A stretch of 6,782 nucleotides of DNA from an uncultured Candidatus Planktophila sp. (GCA_937975715.1 CALJUA010000026.1:1-6782); one strand, 5' to 3'; counted from the first letter of the stretch, positions 1 to 6,498 are shown. Numbers and translations: made by a program. Notes: generated by a model not told the origin, from the sequence alone.

Positions 1-348
1 AAGAAGAGTCGCCCTATAAGCCGGATCCTGTCGAGGATCACCATCCATCTAGATCTGTAATTACTTACAGATTCAAGCAACCTACCCGATAGCTCAGTGC
101 GAGCAGCACACTATCTTCTTGGTCTTGCTTCAGGTGGGGTTTACATAGCTAACTGCATTGCTGCAATTACTGGTGGTCTCTTACACCGCCGTTTCACCCT
201 TACCAACATTGCTGTTGGCGGTTTACTTTCTGTTGCACTATTCCCGTGGATTGCTCCAGGTGGGCGTTACCCACCACCTTGCTCTGTGAAGTCCGGACTT
301 TCCTCGGTATTACTTGCGTAATAACGCGGTGATCCAGGCGACTCTTCT
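1..348 (-). ncRNA. rnpB: RNase P RNA, bacterial type A
   Basis: Catalytic RNA of RNase P, which removes 5' leaders from pre-tRNAs together with the RnpA protein. Read on the minus strand, the 5' region holds the universally conserved GAGGAAAGTCCGG (positions 305-293). The interior holds AACAGAAAG (about 233-225) and GGTAAGGGTGAAACGG (204-189), and near the 3' end is CCGGCTTATAGG. Positions 2-13 and 337-348 form a perfect 12-bp inverted repeat, the terminal P1 helix, so the gene is complete or within a base or two of complete at the left edge. Two hairpins carry GNRA loops: 308-323 (6-bp stem, GCAA loop) and 53-72 (8-bp stem, GUAA loop). Length near 348 nt and the E. coli-like layout indicate type A, as expected in Actinobacteria. 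The terminator would lie left of the window. An apparent open frame inside this RNA is not a gene. Confidence 0.97.
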
Positions 349-355
349 ATATATA

Positions 356-385
356 AGGATATGGCTTTGACTCTTGTAGTGCCAA
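356..385 (-). promoter_or_regulatory. rnpB promoter (-35 TTGGCA, -10 TATCCT)
   Basis: On the minus strand, TTGGCA (385-380) and TATCCT (361-356) are separated by 18 bp. Seven bases after the -10 comes A348, the first base of the P1 helix of RNase P RNA. The match to a housekeeping sigma-70/SigA promoter and the exact fit to the RNA 5' end support each other. The element overlaps the divergent ureohydrolase promoter. Confidence 0.75.
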
Positions 386-394
386 AACTATGCT
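367..394 (+). promoter_or_regulatory. leaderless promoter of ureohydrolase gene
   Basis: TTGACT (367-372) is followed after 16 bp by TATGCT (389-394). Seven bases later comes ATG at 402, placing the predicted transcription start on the A of the start codon. No Shine-Dalgarno sequence precedes 402 or 390. The elements interleave with the rnpB promoter on the other strand. Confidence 0.7.
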
Positions 395-401
395 TACGCG
401 C

Positions 402-1400
402 ATGGCAAACATCGGCAATATGTACGGTCCTGATTTCACATTCCTCGGAGTCCCGCGCTGCGATCTCGATGATCCCAAGACATTTGCCGATGCTGATGTC
501 GTCATTGTTGGTGCGCCAATTGATGCGGGTACTTCATATCGCTCTGGCGCCAAGTTTGGCCCTCAGGCAATTCGCGGAACCGATTACTTGCCGCACGATG
601 GCGAACGTCCACATATGGCGCTTCGGGTTGATGGCCTGAAAGACCTCAAGGTTGTTGATGCTGGCGATTTGTTGATGCCATCTGATGATTTAGCAAAATG
701 TCTTGCAACGCTTCGCGAAGCAACAGAGAAAATCTCTAGAGCTGGTGCAATTGCGCTAGTACTTGGAGGGGATCATTCAGTTACTTCTGCAGATGTTGCA
801 GGCATTGCTGACCACCGCGGACTCGGTAAAGTTTCAATGATTCACTTTGATGCACATGCTGATACAGGTGATCTGCAAAATGGTTCGCTTGTCGGACATG
901 GAACTCCGATGCGCCGATTGATCGAATCAGGAACAGTTCGTGGAGATCGCTTCCTGCAGGTTGGCTTGCGTGGTTATTGGCCAGAAGATGCAACTCTTAA
1001 GTGGATGCGCGATCAGAAGATGCGTTCTTACGAGATGACTGAGATTCACAATCGCGGATTGAAAGCAGTTCTCGATGAATCTTTTGGAATCTTGACTGAT
1101 GAAACCGATGGAGTATTTCTCTCGGTTGATATCGACGTTGTGGATCCAGGTATGGCACCAGGTACTGGAACACCAGAACCAGGTGGACTTACATCCCGCG
1201 AGCTTCTGGAAGCAGTGCGCCGCATCTGTATCGAATTACCTGTCGTGGGTATCGATGTTGTTGAGGTTGCTCCAGCATTCGATAGCTCGGATATCACTGC
1301 CATGCTTGCAAACCGAGTTGTATTAGAAGCCCTCAGCGGAATCGCATTCCGTCGTGCAGGTGGAAGCTACAACCCTGCGCGGAATGTTTTAGATCGCTAA
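402..1400 (+). CDS. speB: agmatinase-family ureohydrolase
   Basis: Cytosolic binuclear metal enzyme of the arginase/agmatinase family, which hydrolyses a guanidino compound to urea plus an amine; agmatine to putrescine is the usual assignment. With the start at 402 the protein has 332 residues, normal for the family. Visible metal-site motifs are GGDHS (H125), DAHAD (D150, H152, D154) and SVDIDVVDPGMAPGTGTPEP (D243, D245). GHGT (H166) and VVEVAP (E288) are further conserved family positions. The N-terminal core GTSYRSGAKFGPQAIR is typical of agmatinases. An ATG at 390 would add four residues, but it lies inside the -10 hexamer of a well-formed promoter, so ATG 402 on a leaderless message is preferred. 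Single-gene unit: divergent from rnpB and convergent with the decarboxylase. Related ureohydrolases act on guanidinobutyrate, guanidinopropionate or guanidine, and the sequence alone does not separate these; the gene symbol is therefore provisional. Confidence 0.88.
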   Translation: MANIGNMYGPDFTFLGVPRCDLDDPKTFADADVVIVGAPIDAGTSYRSGAKFGPQAIRGTDYLPHDGERPHMALRVDGLKDLKVVDAGDLLMPSDDLAKCLATLREATEKISRAGAIALVLGGDHSVTSADVAGIADHRGLGKVSMIHFDAHADTGDLQNGSLVGHGTPMRRLIESGTVRGDRFLQVGLRGYWPEDATLKWMRDQKMRSYEMTEIHNRGLKAVLDESFGILTDETDGVFLSVDIDVVDPGMAPGTGTPEPGGLTSRELLEAVRRICIELPVVGIDVVEVAPAFDSSDITAMLANRVVLEALSGIAFRRAGGSYNPARNVLDR

Positions 1401-2753
1401 TTACAAAGTAGCAAGAATCGCTTCGATATCGCTGACCTGTGTCCATGGGTTAACGATTGCAAAGCGAAGGATTGGCTCGCCCTTATGCGATGACGGAGTC
1501 ACGAATCCAATTTGATCTGCCAACAATTTATCGCTCCATGCTTTGTAATCGCTCATTGCCCAGCCCTTACGAGTGAAAGCAACAATAGAGAGGTTGGGTT
1601 CGCGAAGAAGTTCAAGATTGGGATGGGCCGTCACTAAATCAGCAGCTACTCGAGCGATTTCCATTGTCTTTGCGATTGCATCGCTATATGCCTTGGTGCC
1701 ATGGGCTGCAAGTGAGAACCAGAGTGGCAAACCGCGTGTGCGGCGAGTTAATTGAATGGCATAGTCAGAGGGATTGAAGTCATCAGAATCGGTGAGGGCA
1801 TCAAGGTAACCCGCATGCTGGGTATGAGCTTGGCGACCCAGCTCAGGGTCACGATAAATAAGGGCGCATGCATCAAATGGAGCAAAGAGCCACTTATGTG
1901 GATCGACGATAAAGGTATCTGCCTTCTCTACTCCAGCAAATAACTTTCGAGTCTCTTCATTGGCAAGCCCAGCTAAACCGTATGCGCCATCTACATGGAA
2001 CCAAATCTTATGCTTGTTGGCGACATCACCGATAGATGGAAGATCATCGATGATTCCAAGATTTGTGGTGCCTGACGTCGCGACTATCGCACATATATCG
2101 CGATCAGAATTCTGGCTGCGATATTTATCAATTTCGGCTTTTACGTCAGCGCCTCGCATGATGCCATCTGCCTGCACGGGAACTTTGATGAGGTCAACAT
2201 CCATAATCTCTGTAGCAGAGGCTATTGATGAATGTGCTTCGCTTGAACATGCAACCGCCCAGCGTTTAATTTCTGGGTGTAACTTCTGTGCGTATTTACG
2301 CGCTGCTACAAGTGCTGAAAGATTTCCAATAGTTCCGCCTTGAACAAAAACACCTCCGGCTGACTCTGGAAGCCCAGCAAGATCTGCAAGCCATTTCAAC
2401 GTTTGATTTTCTGCAAATACTGCGCCTGCTCCTTCGAGCCATGAACCACCGTAAAGCGCTGAAGCGCCAACAACAAGATCAAAAAGGTTTGCAAGTTCTG
2501 TCGGAGCAGATGGGATAAAGGCTAAATAACGTGGATGGTCTGTTGAGATACACGCTTGCGCAAGAGTTTCCTTAAAGAGCTGAAGAGTCTCGCTTCCACC
2601 TAAGCCGGATTCAGTGATTGTGTTGCCGACAATGGCAAAGAGTTCTTCCTCGGTCTTTGGTCCATCAAGGGGAGGATTTTCTTTGAGGCGAGTCAGGGAG
2701 TATTCAAGAATCTCCTGCGCGACCTTTTCAATTTCAGGCGTGAACTCATGCAT
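1401..2753 (-). CDS. group II pyridoxal-phosphate-dependent amino acid decarboxylase
   Basis: Fold-type I PLP enzyme of the aromatic-L-amino-acid/tyrosine/glutamate decarboxylase group, expected to be cytosolic and to release CO2 from an amino acid to give an amine. The 450-residue length is usual. Visible features: HPRYLAF (73-79) near the substrate pocket, GGT (139-141) in the phosphate-binding loop, H174 in SEAHSS stacking on the cofactor ring, HVDGAYG with D255 pairing with the pyridine nitrogen, and DPHKWL with K287 forming the Schiff base. The mobile-loop region (about 310-340) aligns by eye with proline where animal aromatic decarboxylases have the catalytic tyrosine, so substrate and even reaction type stay open. 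The start ATG 2753 is 9 nt after the metal ATPase stop, in the same frame, with no Shine-Dalgarno; a -10 box 6 nt upstream suggests its own leaderless message. The TAA stop directly abuts that of the convergent ureohydrolase. Confidence 0.9.
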   Translation of the reverse strand: MHEFTPEIEKVAQEILEYSLTRLKENPPLDGPKTEEELFAIVGNTITESGLGGSETLQLFKETLAQACISTDHPRYLAFIPSAPTELANLFDLVVGASALYGGSWLEGAGAVFAENQTLKWLADLAGLPESAGGVFVQGGTIGNLSALVAARKYAQKLHPEIKRWAVACSSEAHSSIASATEIMDVDLIKVPVQADGIMRGADVKAEIDKYRSQNSDRDICAIVATSGTTNLGIIDDLPSIGDVANKHKIWFHVDGAYGLAGLANEETRKLFAGVEKADTFIVDPHKWLFAPFDACALIYRDPELGRQAHTQHAGYLDALTDSDDFNPSDYAIQLTRRTRGLPLWFSLAAHGTKAYSDAIAKTMEIARVAADLVTAHPNLELLREPNLSIVAFTRKGWAMSDYKAWSDKLLADQIGFVTPSSHKGEPILRFAIVNPWTQVSDIEAILATL

Positions 2754-2759
2754 GCGGTG

Positions 2760-2789
2760 AGTCTAACTACGGAGCGCGGTTAATGCCCA
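2760..2789 (-). promoter_or_regulatory. probable leaderless promoter of decarboxylase gene
   Basis: TAGACT (2765-2760, minus strand) ends 6 nt before ATG 2753; its first three bases are the TAG stop of the upstream ATPase. A weak -35, TGGGCA (2789-2784), lies 18 bp further up, inside the ATPase coding sequence. No ribosome-binding site is visible. The alternative is translation by coupling from the ATPase message. Confidence 0.5.
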
Positions 2790-4421
2790 GAGGATTGCAA
2801 TCACATCGATGAACTCTTGAGCGATTGCTCCCTGACTTGGAGATAAGACGCCGAACGCGCCGAAGAACATACCTACGAAAGCAAGACCCATTCCTAAGGT
2901 TGCCGCTTGCACCGCCTTCTTACGACTTGTCTTTGAAATTCTAATTGCGTGGGTAAGGCGATCGATGGAATCTTCAACGATGACAACATCGGCAGCTTCG
3001 CTTGCAGCGGATGCGCCGCGAGCACCCATGGCGACTCCGACATCAGCGGCAGCTAAAGCGGGAGCATCGTTGATGCCGTCACCAACAACTACAACAGAAC
3101 CTGTCGCTCTGGCTTGAGCTTTACGCGCAATATCGAGTTTTCCTTCGGCGCTTACCTTTGAATAGATTTCAGTAATACCCACTGCATCTGCAACTTCCCG
3201 GGCAGTCTCTTCGCGGTCTCCGGTAACAAGTGCAATATGTGCAACGCCTGCTGACCGAAGATCAGAAACCATGTCACGCGCCTCAGGACGGATGGGATCT
3301 TTCAGTCCAATGACACCCAGAAGCTCGCCATTGGATTCGACTGCAACCATCAATGGATGAGAGAAGTGGAGCCAGGCAGGTGCATCGTGAACCAGTTGTC
3401 CCACTTTGATTGTTGCTCCTGAAATCTCACCAGAAATATGGTGGCCAGAATCTTCATGGAGATTAGTGACAGCGTGCATTTCAAGATTGCGCAGACGCGC
3501 CTCACTTACCAGTGCTTTTGCAACGATATGCGGGCTGAATTGATCAACAGAGGCAGCAAGTGCGAGAAGTTCGTCGTCAGATATCCCAGGGCGAGTATTT
3601 ATCTCTGTGATTGCAGGACCGCCATGAGTCAAAGTCCCGGTCTTATCAAGCAGCACGGTCTCTGTCTTACCTAAGAGCTCAAGAATAGCTCCGCCTTTGA
3701 TGATTGCGCCATGTTTTGCGGCTTGCGAAAGCCCCGCAACAATTGCAATAGGCACTGCGAGAATTAATGGACATGGGGTTGCAACAACAAGCACTGCAAT
3801 AGCTCGCTTCACATCTCCGGTTATCCACCACGCGCCAAGTGACATCAAGAGCGCAACTGGTACAAAACGAAGTGCCCAACGATTAGCCACACGAATTCCA
3901 GGTGCAGATTTCTTTTGAGCCTCTTGGACCAACTTCACAATCCCGGCATATGTGGAAGCTTCAGCAGTTGTCGTTGCAGTGAAGTAGAAAGGCGAACCAG
4001 CATTGACGATTCCACTTGAGACATCTTCACCTGAAGCGCGAGAAACTGGAAGCGGTTCGCCAGTGAGAGCTGATTCATCGAGAGTTGCAGGGTCTTTCAG
4101 GATTCCATCGGTTGCGGTGATTTCTCCTGTGCGTACCAGCAGCACATCACCAACGGCAATCTGATCCATAGGAATTTCTTCGATAACTCCACCAGCCGTG
4201 AGTCGATGCACTTGTCGCGGCATACGCGAAAGAAGAGATTTCAATTGTCGTTCAGCTTGACCTTCAGCCCACCGCTCAAGAAAGCGTCCAGTGATGAGCA
4301 TCAGAACAATTACTGCTGCTGCAAAGAATTCTTTGGTGATAAGCGCACCGGTAATTGCCAGATAGGCGAGAAAATCGACACCGAGCAAGCGCTCTTGCAT
4401 CTCGCTAATTCGATTTCTCAT
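2763..4421 (-). CDS. P1B-type heavy-metal-translocating ATPase, TPC motif, short N-terminus
   Basis: Membrane pump that moves transition-metal ions using ATP. In order: two N-terminal hydrophobic segments (about 12-29 and 32-46), actuator domain with DESALTGEP (TGE 120-122), membrane segments about 183-201 and 206-231, phosphorylation motif DKTGTLT (D259), nucleotide domain, TGD (400-402), GDGINDAP (447-454), and two C-terminal segments (about 505-526 and 532-549). The fourth core helix carries TPCPL (T215, P216, C217) instead of the CPC of Cu and Zn/Cd pumps, so the metal cannot be named. The usual HP dipeptide of the nucleotide domain appears reversed, as SPH (296-298). At 552 residues it lacks the N-terminal metal-binding domain and the MA/MB helices usual in P1B pumps. 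An in-frame TAA nine bases before the ATG (4433-4431) and the adjacent divergent gene rule out a longer start. A -10 box lies 6 nt upstream. Confidence 0.9.
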   Translation of the reverse strand: MRNRISEMQERLLGVDFLAYLAITGALITKEFFAAAVIVLMLITGRFLERWAEGQAERQLKSLLSRMPRQVHRLTAGGVIEEIPMDQIAVGDVLLVRTGEITATDGILKDPATLDESALTGEPLPVSRASGEDVSSGIVNAGSPFYFTATTTAEASTYAGIVKLVQEAQKKSAPGIRVANRWALRFVPVALLMSLGAWWITGDVKRAIAVLVVATPCPLILAVPIAIVAGLSQAAKHGAIIKGGAILELLGKTETVLLDKTGTLTHGGPAITEINTRPGISDDELLALAASVDQFSPHIVAKALVSEARLRNLEMHAVTNLHEDSGHHISGEISGATIKVGQLVHDAPAWLHFSHPLMVAVESNGELLGVIGLKDPIRPEARDMVSDLRSAGVAHIALVTGDREETAREVADAVGITEIYSKVSAEGKLDIARKAQARATGSVVVVGDGINDAPALAAADVGVAMGARGASAASEAADVVIVEDSIDRLTHAIRISKTSRKKAVQAATLGMGLAFVGMFFGAFGVLSPSQGAIAQEFIDVIAILWALTALRS

Positions 4422-4427
4422 ATCCCT

Positions 4428-4433
4428 AGGTTA
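4428..4433 (-). promoter_or_regulatory. leaderless -10 element of metal ATPase gene
   Basis: TAACCT on the minus strand, followed by six bases (AGGGAT) and then ATG 4421. AGGGA resembles a ribosome-binding site but is only one base from the ATG, too close to act as one, so a leaderless transcript is the better reading. No convincing -35 is visible; where one would be expected the DNA holds the -10 of the divergent gene. Confidence 0.5.
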
Positions 4434-4450
4434 CTTCTGCCCATGGAGAT

Positions 4451-4456
4451 TAGACT
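4451..4456 (+). promoter_or_regulatory. leaderless -10 element of beta-CASP nuclease gene
   Basis: TAGACT followed by six bases and then ATG 4463; no Shine-Dalgarno is present at a usable distance. The same hexamer and spacing occur before the decarboxylase gene. No clear -35 is seen. Confidence 0.5.
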
Positions 4457-4462
4457 CTATTT

Positions 4463-5851
4463 ATGAGCGAAGTAACTATTACCTTCCTTGGAGCAACAGA
4501 TACAGTCACAGGAAGCCGCTTTCTTGTTAACTCTAGCCAATCAAAGGTGCTTGTCGACTGCGGACTCTTTCAGGGCATTAAGGCGATCCGCAAGAAGAAC
4601 TGGGATCCATTTCCTGTTGATGTGAAGACCATCGATTCTGTAGTGCTTACTCATGCTCACCTCGATCACTGCGGATACCTGCCGCTACTTGCCCGCCAAG
4701 GCTTTGAGAATCCAATCTTTGCAACTCATTACACAGCAGAACTTGCCAGTGTGATCTTGCATGATTCCGCACATTTGCAGATGGAAGATGCTAGGTACGC
4801 TGCAAAGAAGGGTTATTCAAAGCACGCTATTCCGCTTCCGCTCTATAACGTGGAAGATACAGAAGCAGCTATTAAACTTTTTAAGCGAGTGAAGTTTCAT
4901 GCGCGCACACAGGTTGCACCGGATGCATGGGTGACTTGGTTTCCATCCGGCCACATTTTGGGCTCATCCTTTGTTGTACTTGAGATCGGCAACAAGAAGA
5001 TCCTCTTCACGGGAGATATGGGTCGCAACAATCACCCACTCTTATCGAATCCTGATGCGGCACCTCAAGAAGTCATGGATGCAGTCCTGACTGAATCAAC
5101 ATATGGAGACCGCACCCATGACGCTAAGCCTGAGGATTTTGCTCGCGAACTCAATGCCGCAATCAAGCGCGGTGGATCAATTCTCATCCCAGCCTTTGCC
5201 GTAGACCGCACAGAAGTTATCTTGATGGCACTTCGTGACCTGATGGAGAAGAAGTTAATTCCGCTGATTCCGATTTACGTGGATTCTCCGATGGCGCTGA
5301 CGGCACTCAACTTCTATCGCGAAGCAATTCAGCAGAACACACCAGAGATTCGTGCTGGAGTATCCGATCGGTGGGCGAATCAAGATCCATTTGATCCAGG
5401 TCGCCTCATGCAGGCTCTCACCACTGAAGATTCAAAGAAAATCAACGACATTGCAGAGACATCCATCATCATCTCTGCAAGTGGAATGGCAACAGGCGGG
5501 CGAGTAGTTCACCACCTCGAACACATGCTTCCTGATGCCAAGAACACAGTTATCTTGGTGGGATATCAAGCGGTCGGCAGCCGTGGTCGCTTGCTGGAAG
5601 AAGGCGTCTCAGAGCTGAAGATGCATGGAAAATTCATCCCAGTTAATGCACACATCTCAAAGGTAGAGAGCTTCTCTGTCCATGCAGACGCAGACGAGTT
5701 AATTGATTGGTTAAAGCTAGCGCCAAAGCCGCACAAGATTTTTGTTGTGCACGGCGAACAAGGCGCTCAAGAGGCGATGGCTAATCGTTTAGTCGATGAA
5801 CTTGGCTGGAATGCAATTGTTCCTAAACCAGCACAAGTCATCGCCATCTAA
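4463..5851 (+). CDS. beta-CASP metallo-beta-lactamase-fold protein, probable ribonuclease
   Basis: Member of the CPSF73/YSH1-like group (COG1236 type) of metallo-beta-lactamase proteins, whose bacterial members such as Thermus TTHA0252 are zinc-dependent RNA nucleases. Expected cytosolic role: RNA processing or decay. Visible motifs: THAHLDH (H64, H66, D68, H69), SGHILGS (H164) and FTGDMGR (D185) forming the metal site. The beta-CASP motifs are E211 in TESTYGDR (motif A), the GRVVHHL region with H350/H351 (motif B) and FSVHADADEL with H407 (motif C). All expected metal and catalytic residues are present and the 462-residue length is normal, so the enzyme should be active. There is no signal peptide or RNA-binding extension. 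It is a single-gene unit, divergent from the metal ATPase (41-bp gap) and convergent with the DUF4389 gene (14-bp gap). The RNA substrate cannot be deduced. Confidence 0.9.
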   Translation: MSEVTITFLGATDTVTGSRFLVNSSQSKVLVDCGLFQGIKAIRKKNWDPFPVDVKTIDSVVLTHAHLDHCGYLPLLARQGFENPIFATHYTAELASVILHDSAHLQMEDARYAAKKGYSKHAIPLPLYNVEDTEAAIKLFKRVKFHARTQVAPDAWVTWFPSGHILGSSFVVLEIGNKKILFTGDMGRNNHPLLSNPDAAPQEVMDAVLTESTYGDRTHDAKPEDFARELNAAIKRGGSILIPAFAVDRTEVILMALRDLMEKKLIPLIPIYVDSPMALTALNFYREAIQQNTPEIRAGVSDRWANQDPFDPGRLMQALTTEDSKKINDIAETSIIISASGMATGGRVVHHLEHMLPDAKNTVILVGYQAVGSRGRLLEEGVSELKMHGKFIPVNAHISKVESFSVHADADELIDWLKLAPKPHKIFVVHGEQGAQEAMANRLVDELGWNAIVPKPAQVIAI

Positions 5852-5865
5852 ATTTCTATTGAGAT

Positions 5866-6450
5866 TTACAGGGTAAAGCGTGGGTATTCGTCTGTCACCA
5901 TCAACAGCGCATAACCGTAGATGCGATTCCAGAACTGAATTGTTCCCAAGATGTAATTAAGTGCCCATTCTGGGTATCGACCTGTTGACCATGTATTGAT
6001 CCACGCGACGAAGGTGACAATTGCTGCACCGATTGCATAGACAAGACCAACGATCACAAGCGGAATTACAAAGATCACTTTGAAGATCTGCAAGATGCGA
6101 CCGAGCTTCTTGCCACCTTCAACATCAGGGAGAAGGACAGCAATCTTTGGATTGCGTTCGATAGATGGGTAATCATCTGTCAGCAAGAAAACGTAAGCAG
6201 TAACTCGTGTCTGTAGCTCAATCAGAGCATGGTTAAAAGTAAGTACGTAGCTTGGGTACTTACCAGTGAAGACGATGGCGAGAATTGTTGGGACTACCAA
6301 GAATCCACTTGTCCATCCCCAATGAGCCATTTCAGTGAAGGTCGCAAGGAAGATCACGACAGGAAAGGCCAGAATTCCGCGCCAGAAGACAGTCTTCTTA
6401 TCGCGATTTTCTAGCTGATATTCGATGATTGTTTCAATTTGATTGCTCAT
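5866..6450 (-). CDS. DUF4389-type membrane protein with duplicated unit
   Basis: Integral membrane protein of unknown function, 194 residues, recognised as DUF4389-like from its repeated signature. Hydrophobic segments at about 24-39, 46-62 and 124-149 suggest three membrane passes, with more weakly hydrophobic stretches near 83-90 and 177-185. The signature occurs twice: G63-K-Y-P, then R82 and Y86, then TDDYP (91-95); and G157-R-Y-P, then R176 and Y180, then TDEYP (186-190). Spacing is nearly identical, offset by 94-95 residues, and points to an internal duplication. Similar proteins are widespread in Actinobacteria, but I know of no established role and assign none. The ATG at 6450 is preceded by a -10 box 6 nt upstream. 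The GAGGA-like sequence on the minus strand is about 13 nt from the ATG, too far for a normal ribosome-binding site. The gene is divergent from the dehydrogenase gene and convergent with the nuclease gene. Confidence 0.75.
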   Translation of the reverse strand: MSNQIETIIEYQLENRDKKTVFWRGILAFPVVIFLATFTEMAHWGWTSGFLVVPTILAIVFTGKYPSYVLTFNHALIELQTRVTAYVFLLTDDYPSIERNPKIAVLLPDVEGGKKLGRILQIFKVIFVIPLVIVGLVYAIGAAIVTFVAWINTWSTGRYPEWALNYILGTIQFWNRIYGYALLMVTDEYPRFTL

Positions 6451-6456
6451 ATTTAC

Positions 6457-6462
6457 AGTGTA
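6457..6462 (-). promoter_or_regulatory. leaderless -10 element of DUF4389 gene
   Basis: TACACT on the minus strand, followed by six bases (GTAAAT) and then ATG 6450. No clear -35 was found about 17 bp further upstream. Confidence 0.48.
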
Positions 6463-6486
6463 TTCCTCTTCTCACCCCTTTGTAGA

Positions 6487-6492
6487 TACCCT
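6487..6492 (+). promoter_or_regulatory. leaderless -10 element of SDR gene
   Basis: TACCCT followed by six bases (TTGCCA) and then ATG 6499. No Shine-Dalgarno and no clear -35 are visible in the 48 bp between this gene and the divergent DUF4389 gene. Confidence 0.45.
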
Positions 6493-6498
6493 TTGCCA

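Noticed and set aside
97..321. Open reading frame of 74 codons on the plus strand
   Set aside because: It lies wholly antisense to RNase P RNA, whose conserved blocks explain the sequence; the peptide resembles nothing I recognise.
351..639. AAGGAT followed by ATG at 361, resembling a ribosome-binding site and start
   Set aside because: The frame overlaps the ureohydrolase out of frame, and AAGGAT is the reverse complement of part of the rnpB -10 region; the spacing to the ATG is also too short.
402..2753. Ureohydrolase plus decarboxylase as a polyamine operon
   Set aside because: The genes are convergent, so they cannot share a message, and the decarboxylase is not recognisably an arginine decarboxylase.
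4425..4446. Six-base palindromes CCTAGG and CCATGG in the ATPase/nuclease gap as operator candidates
   Set aside because: Six-base palindromes are expected by chance and neither extends into a longer dyad or repeats elsewhere in the gap.
1..5851. rnpB and the beta-CASP nuclease as a linked RNA-processing system
   Set aside because: They lie about 4 kb apart on opposite strands with unrelated metabolic and transport genes between; both are housekeeping-type functions.
5850..5867. Short inverted repeat AAATTTC-TATT-GAGATTT between the nuclease and DUF4389 genes
   Set aside because: AT-rich 7-bp stem with a wobble pair and no following U tract; too weak to call an intrinsic terminator.
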